A stretch of DNA of 64,000 nucleotides from Ziziphus jujuba (lineage: Eukaryota; Streptophyta; Magnoliopsida; Rosales; Rhamnaceae): assembly GCF_031755915.1 (NCBI RefSeq), contig NC_083387.1, positions 7,632,501 through 7,696,500 of the forward strand, in the 5' to 3' direction. Position 1 is the stretch's first letter, and every line of letters starts with the position of its first letter. The position numbers were made by a program, and so were the translations under genes. The notes under the pieces were generated by a model. The model was not told where the DNA came from, made no database searches, and saw only the letters and a program-made list of their open reading frames with translations. Below are positions 26,145 through 36,299 of this stretch, piece after piece.

Positions 26145-26198
26145 ATTTGTTCAACCCATCTTTTTTTTTTGGGGGAAAGGAATTTGTTCACCCTATCT
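26145..26198 (-). mobile_element. Oligo(T)-GGGGGAAAGG micro-insertion with 17-bp direct repeats
   Basis: ATTTGTTCAACCCATCT (26145-26161) recurs with two mismatches at 26182-26198. Between them is a T run and GGGGGAAAGGA. It lies only about 60 bp beyond the previous micro-insertion. Confidence 0.55.
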
Positions 26199-27129
26199 AA
26201 TATTCTACAGTAGTGAATAGATCATATTATGTTCTAATAATGTACCTAGTTCATAAAGATTTCAAAGAATCCATCTCAAGCCCATTAGCTTAGCCCTATA
26301 ATTAGGAATCGCATAAGGCCTTTATCCTAGTAAATCTGTCGCAATGCCATATAATATTGGAGCCATCTAGCAATTCCCATATTAGTTTGATATACCAAAG
26401 CTTGTGGCGATTCGCACCAGAATTTTCCTTGCATATCAGACCAAACCGTAAAAAAAATTTAAAAAAAATCAAATTGTGAATGCACATTCAATCTTTTAAC
26501 GTTCTGTTATAGCTGTTCTTGGGTAGAAGGCTTAGTGGTGAATCTATTGTGAATTCGAATTCCTATACCTAAATAAATAAATAAATAAAACCTCTGTGGT
26601 AGCTCTTATATAGTGATGGTTCCCAAATTCTTTTTTCCTTTTTTGGTAAAAGGTTCCAAAAAAAAAAAAAAAAAAATCTATCTAACATAAGTGACCATTA
26701 TGGTTTGGGCCTTTGGGGCTAACGATTGTATGATTGAGTGTATAATGGGTTTGACCCACCATAGAATCTTGAAACTTTTTTATTTTTACTTTCATTTATT
26801 TTTTAAGGCGGAACATTGTTTTTATTTGATCGAAAGTAGAAAAAACTTGGACAAACATACAATAGGAAGATGATAATCAATATTCATGCAGCGTCTCATC
26901 TCTAAATGTCTTTAGTTATGGAAAAAAAAAAAGGTTACTGTTTAATATATATATATATATATATATATATTTTTTTTCAAATATCTTCTTGCTTGATAAG
27001 ATTTTGATGGACCAGAATTATTGGAAGTTGGAACCAGATTAATATCAATCCTGATACAAGTATCCAAAAATCTTGCATATATATATATATATATATATAA
27101 AATAAACACTAAAACTAATTATATTTCTA

Positions 27130-27945
27130 TTTTCTTTCAAAGGCATATTATATTTGTCAAACTCTTGAAAATCTTTAGCAGCTCTTCCATTTGGTTGAGC
27201 AGCTTTCAATTCAATATAAGCTCCTTGGGTGCCTCACCAATCTTTTCGTCATCGTCTCTCTTTTGGTTTCCCAAAAACAGCTCAAAGCTCTCGACCAACC
27301 CACTCTTTGTGAAAACCACACCCTCAACGCTCACCCCAACTTCCCAAACTTCCTCCACCATTTTCGCAGTCATTCTATGGTCCCAAAAAGAAGGTCTACA
27401 AATCATTGGGACCCCATTTGCAATTCTCATACACACAGTTACAACCGACTTTGTTTTTTGCCCGTCCAACCCCGATAGGCGACCTGTTTGATCGGAATCT
27501 GACGGTGGCAAAGGTATCGGCGGCAGAGGAACAGTGAGAAAACCCATATTGAATAGATTGTGAAAGATGGATTTGAGTTCGTGAAGGAGATTAGGGCTTA
27601 GTTCTTGGTAAAATTCATGACAATGGCTGTAGCTCAGCGGTAGAATCAGTCCGGTTTGACTCAGCATTTTCATTCCCATCTCGAAGTTCTTCGGCTGTGT
27701 CTCGAGGAATAAGTCCAGTGACTTTAAATGATTCACCAGCGGCGGATGGCCCGCCGGCCCTCCTTCTCCAACAGTGTAGGGTTGGGTGGAAAATGGGATT
27801 GAGAGGGTGAAATTAAGAGAGTGCTGTTGGATTTTGCCGTGCTGAGAAAAGAAAACGGAGCTTCTAGAATGGCCATTGCTAATTTGCAGACGAGGTTGAG
27901 AACGGTTTGGCACGGAAGCCGAATGGGAATGCAAAAACATTAGAA
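27130..27945 (-). pseudogene. UGT78-like flavonoid glycosyltransferase relic, copy A
   Basis: The minus strand encodes recognisable parts of a plant family 1 UDP-glycosyltransferase close to the UGT78 (anthocyanidin/flavonol 3-O-glucosyltransferase) type: QPYTVGEGGPAGHPP, PKNFEMGMKM, SDSDQTGRLSGLDGQKT and, later, [10 protein letters not shown] and VFTKSGLVESFELFLGNQ. It is not functional. The N-terminal reading frame is shifted, the stretch ending near CHEFYQEL shows another frame change, and an internal deletion joins the QKTKSVV segment directly to the end of the PSPG box, removing most of the UDP-sugar-binding motif. It marks the left edge of the array of repeated blocks. Confidence 0.8.
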
Positions 27946-28651
27946 CCTGTCATGGTGTACTAAATAAATTAGTCCTCTTCAGTGTTAACCAAAAATCAGA
28001 CAAAAAAGATTGAAAATCCTGGAACCCAAATCACTCATTAACAAATTGGCTTTTCTAGGTATGCCAATCTTGGACGTTCCAAGGTTTTTATTATATGTTG
28101 GATTTGAAAGCTTAAAATTTGTGTAACAGACAAAAGGGAGTTATGCAAGTTTCTTCAGATGGACTTTTTGAAATGATTTGTTTATATAAATAGCATGCTT
28201 AAGTGGGAGAAGTGATTATTCAAAAGAGAGAGAAATAATATAATACTACATCTTCCATCAGCTTAAACAACCTCTTAAGAAAAGTGTTTATTCAATTGGT
28301 TAGTGATTTATCGTTTACAATGAGAAGTATTAGTATTGAATACTGATCAATGTAGGTGACTGTCCTATTAAATTTTAAGGAGATTTATTGTATAAGTCTG
28401 TGACATTCGTTACTTGCTCAGTTAAGACAAGCCTTATATTATGACAAGTAAGGAACAAGTAGTCGTGTGTTAATGAAAGAACTTGCATTTAAACTTTGCA
28501 GTTTCAGTTAAGATCCGCCAAAAAAAAGAGTTGAAAAACAATAAAATTTGCAGTTTTAAATATTTGTTGAAGATGAAAAATGTTCCTGTTTGGGATTCTA
28601 AAAGCATTTATTTGTTCCAAAATTAATTTCCCCAGTCATAAAAATTGTGAA

Positions 28652-28689
<38 letters not shown>

Positions 28690-29848
28690 TTCAATCTTAT
28701 ATTTATAATTTAGATCCTTCAATTTTATACATTACTTCACTACACTAAAATTTCTGATATCAATGCGTAAAATAAAACTATTTTTCAAAGAATAAACCAA
28801 ATTATTAAAAAAAAAAAAGAGAAAAAAAAGAAGAAGAAAGAAACAAAAAGGAAAATGTTTGATTGAAAACTTTTGATTACCAATTAAGATTTCATTTAAA
28901 CTATTCACTGACTGAAGTTAATTAATTCCAGTCTCCCAGATCACTCAAATGTAGATGGTGCTGTATAATTAACCGGTGAGACAAACAAAACAACATTTAT
29001 ATATATGTATATATATATAAATGTATATGGAAGGTTCTGAAAGTTAAACAAAAAGAAAAAAAGGACAAAAAAAAAAGAAAAAAGAGGAAGGTTCTGAATT
29101 CTAATTGGATCAAAGTTTTTTTTTCCTAAACCATTTTATTATTATTATTTTTTTAAAAAAATATAAAATTTTGTAAGTACTTTTTTTCCCCGCGTTTTGC
29201 ACTTTTCCTTTGCTATTAAGCAAGCCGAGGCCAAAGAAAACCAGGGAAAAAACTGTTACTGCAGATTCTTTGGAATCAGCACTTTATAAGTAGTCAGGAG
29301 CCGTTGGATCACATCCGAAGGGTGCACGATAACATTCTTTGATTGATGTAGAATAAAAAGTAAGTTACATTTTAGTCGTACGATTTCCATCGAACGCCTT
29401 AGAATCGTTGAGTGGAAGATGATCTGTACGTAGGCCATCATAAATTAACAGTAACGAGCTCATTACGACTAGCTTGAAGATCAACTGCCGTGCTCGACTT
29501 CTTTTTTACATTTTTTTTTTTTTTTAAAGAAATGATTTCTCGTTTACCCAAAAATCTATGATATTTCCCGAGCACTTGCGGAGTGGAATCTATGTGTATA
29601 TGTATTGACTACACCTCCTTATGTTAGAGAGCACGTACTTTGGGAGTATTAGAATTATTCTCCTCGTTTACTTGTTGTTTCAGTTTGCATTTTTTTTTTT
29701 TTTAATGTTTTTTCTCTCTTGTTGGGCCGTAAAGCTTCTTCTTTTTCTGAGTCTCTTCAACTTCAACTTCCACGCGCGCAAGAGTTTCTTTGAGATTCAG
29801 AGGCTGTAGAAACCAAAAACCCAGATAAGGAGGTTGATAAACTTCGAA
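27946..29848. other. Spacer and 5' flank of HVA22-finger copy 1
   Basis: The left part is AT-rich with a (TA)n-T run near 28660-28690. The segment 29260-29848 is the counterpart of the 5' flanks of the other four fusion genes: it shares TATTCTTTGAT-like, CGCCTTA and CCGTACGTAGG-like words and the leader CCTTTGAGATTCAG-like sequence, but is the most diverged of the five. Confidence 0.5.
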
Positions 29849-30099
29849 ATGGGTTTTGTGGTTGTTGTTCAATTTGCGGTCAAATATTGTGTTGGTGTTT
29901 TTGCATGGTACAGTTTCATTCTTTCTTTCAACAGTTTGACTTTCTTTTAGTTTTTCTTAGGATACTACATAGTGTTCGATTTAGGATCTTAAGCTGCACC
30001 TTATTTGTTTCCAATGAGCATATAATTATAATTTATTATTCATGTCATTTTTGTTTTCTGTTTTGCGTGCAGGCCTCTCCTTGCTTTGGGGTATCCTCT

Positions 30100-30146
<47 letters not shown>

Positions 30147-32319
30147 AAACGTACTTTAACTTGTTGGTGACACTGGCAATTTCCTTTTTCTTTCCTTTTT
30201 ATTTTATCCCCGAAAATATATATATATATATATATATATTAAAAATATATGTTTTCTATACGTTATATTTGTATTTATGAATAAGACTACTGCGTATCCT
30301 TGGTATGTAGAAAATGTGTCTTTATGTATAAAATGATGATGGTGTTGACAATTTTTATGGATGATTATTTTTTTATTGACAGATGTGCTTCTGTTTGGGC
30401 GATTGAGAACAATTCTATTTCAGACACTAAGAAGTTGAATGCTTATTGGGTTGTTTTGTCTTTGATTTTGCTTCTTGAACATGCTTTGAATCTCCTCAAG
30501 TGGTAATTCTGCTGTACTTTATTCCCCTCTGTGATATTCTGTTTGATTTCCAAGTAACAATGAGACAAAAAAAAGAAAAAAGAAAAAAAAAAAAAAGAAG
30601 GAAATTACACCTAGCTAAAAGCCAACTGAATTTTTTGACAAGAAGAGATCTTTATCTACAAGTTTTTGATTTTGATTTTTGCTCTTTAACTTTGTCAAAT
30701 ATATTCAATTTCAAATATTCAGGCTATTGCTGTGGCAACACATCAGGCTAATGATTGTCTGTTGGCTAGTGATCCCTCACTTTGATGGTGCTTTGTACGT
30801 CTATATGCATCTAATTCGCCCATGTCTCTGTACGGACCTGCAAAACGTTATCAATAAACGAATGGAGTCCTTGTACGCAAAAGATAACTTTTTAGCCGAG
30901 ATGGAGAAATATGTCAAAGAGAATGGATCTGAAGCTCTTGAGAAGATCATTGCTCTCAAGGTAAAATAGACAAATGCAATGAAGAAAATATATGATGCTT
31001 GGTATTATAGGATCCTAATATTTCAGGTTTGATCATCTCTATAAGCATTATTGTGTATGCGGTAATTTAGATTAATATAATTTTATATAATTGATTTGAA
31101 TTGGTGTAGTCATCTAAATTCAACTGATTGTTATTTTGGATCTTGTTTTCTGGTTGAACATTGAGTAATATACTCTCGCTTTCTTTCTCTTCACTTTACT
31201 GTTGCGTCAGTCTGGTGGCACAAATCAAAATCTTGATGTGAAGGATATCAAAGCAGCACCATCTATAGAGAATAAAGAGGTGAAGCAGGTAATGTCTTAA
31301 GCTACTCATAGAAAATCCACATTTCTTTCTTTATGTTCTAACAGGAGTTTTGAAAGATGTAATAAATCAAACATAGTCCATTTCATGAATCCCATATTTT
31401 GTTATATCAATATGCTTTCTGATACTTTTGAAAGCCAATGTAAACCACGAGATGTTGAATTTGTTTTGGATTGGTTTTTGGCTGGCGAATACAATATAGT
31501 TGAGAATGCACGCTTTCACAGAAGTATACAAGGAGGATTTATCGGCTTCTTGACGAAGTAATCTTATGATGTTTTCTCCTTTTATAGTTGAACTCTGAAA
31601 GGCCTAGTGTTACACAGAAAGATATCAGACCTGTAGAGGTTTTGGAGAAGAATGAAGTGAAAGCTGCTAAGCAAGTAATGGTCTTGATGATTCTTTTGAG
31701 TTCATTTTCACTTTACCACGCATTATTATGTTTATGAGGGAAAAACTGATTTATCTGAGAAAGGCAACCTATTCTTTATGCGATGCATTTGCAGGATGGT
31801 GGAGTACAGCCAAATGTCACTGGGGTTGAATACAGAAATTTTGCAGGTCCAGGGACTAAAAGACCGGTTCCTGACGTTGCAGGACGAAGGGAACTTCCAC
31901 AGACACCTGCTTCTGGTAGAGACCAGAAATGGACCTGTGAGATATGCCATATAACATTGCAGAGTGTGTCTAATTTGAATTCCCATCTCCAAGGGCAAAA
32001 ACACCTGGCTGCTTGTGAGGCACTGAAAACCAAAAACCCGTCATCACGCCTCAAGGTTGTCCTCAATTTTGCAGGTCCATCACTCCCCAAGGTTGTTCCC
32101 ACTTTCATTTCAAAAAATTCCAATGTGCCAAATGTGGAGCCTCGAAAAAGTGGATCGAAGAAAGGGCATCCCGGTAATGCTGATGTTCGAGGCCAGCAAC
32201 ACAGAGTAATCCTGCTTCAACTCCAAGGAAATTGGCGCAAACTCAACAGCCAAAGAAGCCAAACAAAGAAAGCATTGGGATTAATAGGAGCCCTCTATGG
32301 TGCAGCATTTGTAATGTAA
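29849..32319 (+). CDS. HVA22/REEP-like domain fused to U1-type zinc finger, copy 1 (C-terminus frameshifted)
   Basis: Seven exons: 29849-29907, 30073-30099, 30383-30502, 30723-30960, 31211-31288, 31588-31674 and 31795-32319, giving 377 residues. Exons 1-4 encode a TB2/DP1/HVA22 domain (MGFVVVVQFAVKYC..., ALGYPLCASV, CWLVIPHFDGALYVY), an ER membrane-curvature family. Exons 5-6 are a charged linker. Exon 7 holds one complete U1-type finger, WTCEICHITLQSVSNLNSHL with CX2CX12HX5H spacing. Exon 4 is 9 nt shorter than in the other copies (three codons missing after NVIN). A 2-nt insertion near 32200, relative to the other copies, shifts the frame so the protein ends in unrelated residues and the last finger (SPLWCSIC..., 32290-32398) is left out of frame. 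May be expressed as a truncated protein or be decaying. Confidence 0.75.
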
Positions 32320-33230
32320 ACTGCTCTAGTGAGACTGACATGGTATCTCATCTTGGAGGCGGAAGGCACTTGGCTGCCCTTAAACAACTATCTACTTAGT
32401 TCGAGTTCCTCATCTGAGACTAACAATGTCTCTATCTCTTTCTCCCTCTCTATATAAGGCAATTTAGGTCGTATTATTGTTTTCTACTTTTCAGACATTG
32501 CTGTTCTCATTCAGGAGTCAGGATACACCCACTTTCACTCAAACGTAATATAGACTTTACTCAAGTGCCTAATTATTTATTCATTTAGTATTAACGTAAA
32601 TTTTGCTAAATAGGCACGAAAACCTTCTGTAGCTTTACCAGAGAGTTTCTAGGATGGTAACTTTTAGGATATAACTGTGAAGGAAAAATAACATAAAATA
32701 AAAATTTTCGTACACTGACAAGAATAATGTACAGAAAATATTTTCGTACATAAAAATATGTGGAATCTTATGAAAAAAAGATAGTGAAATTAGTCACCAG
32801 AACTAATTTTCGTGAATAAATTAGCAACTGTTTTGTTATAATCGTTCCATAAAGAGATGACATTTTTAAGGCCATTTTTAATTTGTATGCTACAACATTC
32901 GAATGTCGCTTTGATTTCCAGTTTCAGAATAGGCTAGTATACTTTCTATTTTTCGTCTCTGGAAAATAGTGTAATATACATTTTTTTTTAAAGCTAATAA
33001 GATAGTGGTAAACTATGTGACTAAACTTTCGGTTCACCTAAAACGAAGCAAAGAAAAGCAAGCAGCAACTTGCTCAGGCAGACAAAGTTTTATTAGCGTA
33101 CAAACATGGAGAGGTAAGTAAAAGAGTGAAAAATGGAAGCTAAATTCAAACATAGTAAAGACCTTTTATTGATACAGGAGTTCAAGCAAGTTACTGGGAC
33201 ATATATGTTTATCACAACATTAGATAGAGA
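32320..33230. other. Finger relic and convergent 3' region, block 1
   Basis: Up to about 32400 lies the out-of-frame last finger of copy 1. The rest is the shared 3' spacer, with the 3' UTR of the truncated MMSDH copy read from the right. A minus-strand AATAAA lies in the block AAAGTTTTATTAGC near 33084-33097. No other gene seen. Confidence 0.5.
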
Positions 33231-33587
33231 TTATGCCTGCTGAGAAGTCGGCATTGCTACGTTAACACCACTGCCTCCTGGCAAGTCCTTCCATTGCTGA
33301 GTTAATAGTTTTTATGTGTGTGTAAAAATCAACTCCAGTCTTGCCTGTTTAAGAAAACACAATACGAATTCCTATATTACATAATATCATATAAAACTAC
33401 CACCAAGAAGAAAAGATTAAAATATGTATATCATACGCAAAAGTCAAAAGGACAGATAGAATTAAAAAAAGTCGGTTTCTGAATGAAAAATATACCATAG
33501 AAGTTAAAATCGCCGGCAAAAGATGCCTTTGAGGCAGTAAATGAGAAAAAGTGCAAGGGAACAAGAATTGGAACATTGATGCCAACC
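33231..33587 (-). pseudogene. MMSDH 3'-end fragment, block 1 (last two exons)
   Basis: The last exon (about 33231-33344) and the penultimate exon (about 33494-33587) of methylmalonate-semialdehyde dehydrogenase are recognisable by comparison with the intact gene at 61145-63940. The last exon has an extra base (ATTAAC for ATAAC), which shifts its frame. No other MMSDH exon is present in this block, so it cannot make an enzyme. Confidence 0.85.
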
Positions 33588-33929
33588 TGAGTCAAACCCA
33601 AATACGTGTTAGAGATTTATTAATGTTGTAGAGAAATCAGAGACAAGCTTGCAAGACATAAATATTGATTCTAAGAAAAGCAGAGAAGGTATGATGAATA
33701 CAACATTCGTATATTATATGTTGGCTATGACCGTAGTGTTGTTTTACCAAATTGATCAGAATATGGCATCATGTAAAAATGCTAAAGTGCAACAGTTAAA
33801 AAGTGGTGCCACATAGCAAACAAACTAAACATTGGAAGTTGGAACCAGATACTGTAAGGACCGGAATGGTTGCAAGTTGGAACCAGATTAATATTAATCC
33901 TTTTATAAAAATATCCATAGCCCCTTGCG

Positions 33930-35185
33930 TGTATACTTGTAATTTCTTCCAAAGGCATATTATATTTGTCAAACTCTTGAAATCTTTGGCAGGTATTCCA
34001 TTTGGTTGAGCAGCTTTCAATATAACCTCCTTGAGTGTCTCGGCATTCTTTTTCATCATCTTCCTTCTTTGGTTTCCCAAAAACAGCTCAAAGCTCTTGA
34101 CCAATCCACTCTTTGTGAAAACCCCACCCACAACTCTCACACCAACTTCCCAAACTTCCACCACCATTTTCGCAGTCATTCTAATGTTCCGGGTCCCCAA
34201 AGAATGGCCTACAAATCATTGGGACCCCATTGGCAATGCTCTCGTACACAGAGTTACATCCACAGTGAGTTACGAACAGATCCACAGAACCATGTCCAAG
34301 AACTCGGCTCTGTGGTGCCCATTTCACTATTTTTCCATGCTTCTTTGTTCTTTCAACAAACCCATTAGGCAAAAGGTCCGCTAAATTGCCTATGAGAGAC
34401 CAGAGAAATGGCAGAGTGGTACTTGCTTCAAGTTCCTCTGCAATTGCAATTAGCTCTTCATGATCTTGGGTAGCCAGTGTTCCGAAGCTTATATATGCAA
34501 CCGACGTCGTTTTTTGCCTGTCCAACCACGATAGGCAATCTGTTTGATCGGAATCAGACGATGGCAAGGCATCGGCGGCAAATGAGGAAACCCAGATTGA
34601 ATAAATTGTGAAATTTGGATTTGAGTTGCTGAGTGAGAAGAGAATCAGCGCTTAATTCTTGGTAAAAATTCATGACAATGGCTGTAGCTCAGTGGTAGAA
34701 TCAGTCGGGTTTGACTCAGCATTTGGGAGAAAATCGTTCCTTCGGAACCGACATTGATGAATACTTCGTCGGGTAGATCCGAATTTCGCAATCCAGGAAT
34801 AATGGGTTCTATAACTCCGTCTTCATTGTTAAAGCTTTCGTGAATAACGTGGGTGTGAATATAGGCAAAGTGCAGAGGAAAACGGAATCCAAATTGGGAT
34901 CCAACGAATGCATGTATTCTGGGTCAAATCTGCGCCAAACAACAAGATTCCATCAGTTATCAAGCAGCAGATACTCCGACCCGACTCTGTAACCGTCACT
35001 TTCATACCCATCTCGAAGGTTTTGGCGCTGCCGCGATGAATAAGTCCAGTGACTGAAGATGAGTCGCCGGCCGGCACGCCGTCTCCGACGGTGTAAGGTT
35101 TGAGGTTGGGTGGAAAGTGGGATTGGCAGGGTGAGAAGAGAGTGTGGTTGAATTTGGCTGTGTTGAAGAAAGAAAACAAGGATTT
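33930..35185 (-). pseudogene. UGT78-like glycosyltransferase pseudogene, copy B
   Basis: Reading from 35179 leftwards: an N-terminal piece (SFFNTAKFNHTLFS, NLKPYTVGDGVPAGD, CCLITDGILLFGADL), a middle piece in another frame ([35 protein letters not shown]), a nearly complete PSPG box ([20 protein letters not shown] ... FFGDPEH) and a C-terminal piece in a third frame (TAKMVVEVWEVGVRV, VFTKSGLVKSFELFLGNQ). The PSPG box has Cys where most UGTs have Trp (HCGCNS versus HCGWNS). At least two frameshifts break it. It is the least deleted UGT copy, so it best shows the ancestral product. Confidence 0.85.
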
Positions 35186-35861
35186 TTCTGGTGTTTTGTC
35201 TAATATATGCCTAGCTACAGTTGCTGTAACTGTCCTATTAATTTTTTTAATTAATATTCATTAATCATAAAGGTTATCACAATTTTGTAGTTCTGTATTT
35301 CATTAATCATGAAGGTTATCACAATTTTGTAGTTTTGTATTGGAACTCTTGCATTAATTTAAATTTTGCAGTTTCAATTATGATAAAAAAAAAAGAAAAA
35401 GAAAAAGAGACAAATCAATCTTCATTAATCAATTTGTATTGGAATGCAAAGCATGTAATGGAACACTAACATTTATTTAAAATTGTCAGGTGTATAAATT
35501 AAGTGCAAAGTTAAATGAGAAAAAAAATATATATGTATATATATAAACACTAAATTGAACACAATTTACATGAGTGTTTTGTTTTTGATTCTTTTTTTTA
35601 TTTCCTTTAATGCCTAAGCAATTCTAATTACCTTAACGCTAACAACCATTCCATATAATAAAAAAGAAGAAAAATTACACACAAATTAAATAGAAAAAAA
35701 TAAAAAGATAAAAAACAACCATATATTATATATGGTTACGAATACATCAAAGACATTTGAAAAAAAAAAAAAAAATAGAATCCTTACTCCCGCGGTTTTC
35801 TTCTTTTCGTATTCTATAAGCAAGTAGCCAAAAAAAAAATAAAAAAAAATTATTAATACGT

Positions 35862-36299
35862 CGGCAGTCAATTACTAGAGATTCTCTAAGCAAAGTGGTT
35901 GGTGATAATATTCTTTGATTTATGAACCGTCCGATTACTATCCAACGCCTTATAAATCGTCCAATAGACGATGATCCGTACGTAGGAATTATTGTTGCTG
36001 ACGTGGAAATTTAGTATATGAATGGAAAAAGGATAATGTAATGGGAAAGTATTTGTTGTTCCCCAGTGAGCTGTATTGTTATGAGCTACGCGGCTCACAT
36101 ATGACCAAAGCTTGAACGCGACCACTTTGACTTTTCGTTTACTCGTTATTACAGTTTGCTTTCGTTCTCTGCGCAAATAAAAAGGTTCTTCTTCTCCACC
36201 TCAGTCTCTTCAACTTCCACGAAGAGTTTTCCTTTGAGATTCACTGGCTGTACAAAACCAAAAAACCCACTTAAGCAGGTTCAGGTCATCAACTTCGAA
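35862..36299 (+). promoter_or_regulatory. Conserved 5' flank of HVA22-finger copy 2
   Basis: This segment aligns with the flanks at about 42360, 48590 and 57105. Shared words, in order: ACGTCGGCAGTCA, GATAATATTCTTTGATTTA, CCGTCCGATTACTA, CGTCCAATAGACGATGAT, CGTACGTAGG, GACGTGGAAATTT and the leader GAAGAGTTTTCCTTTGAGAT. It probably contains promoter and 5' UTR. No clear TATA box was fixed; CAAATAAAAAGG near 36173-36184 is a candidate. Confidence 0.5.

Larger units (their letters stand above)
12001..27129. other. 15-kb AT-rich region without a supported gene
   Basis: Apart from the SINE, duplications and micro-insertions listed separately, I find no open frame with family resemblance and no plausible exon series on either strand. 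Long simple repeats include (TA)n at about 14227-14290 and 16911-16948. The segment 20940-21110 is less AT-rich and contains several ACGTG motifs but no gene I can identify. The region 17720-18000 has an open frame of 91 codons without recognisable features. Confidence 0.55.

Noticed and set aside
26511..26590. Possible second SINE: AGGCTTAGTGG near 26529 and a TTCGAATTCC-like box, followed by (AAAT)n
   Set aside because: Boxes are too close together and I found no target-site duplication, so the match may be chance.
27021..27491. Plus-strand open frame of 156 codons
   Set aside because: It is the reverse complement of the UGT relic and contains a (TA)n-derived Tyr-Ile run; no family resemblance.
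27615..27660. tRNA-like stretch GGCTGTAGCTCAGCGGTAGA on the plus strand (also at about 34679 and 55663)
   Set aside because: It is the antisense of UGT78 coding sequence (CHEFYQEL region) and recurs only with the UGT copies; no acceptor stem or B box in proper place.
30560..30600. A-rich tract in intron 3 of HVA22-finger copy 1 as another micro-insertion
   Set aside because: The same A-rich tract occurs at the same place in all copies (for example 37045, 43785, 49810) and no flanking direct repeat is present; it is an ancestral intron feature.
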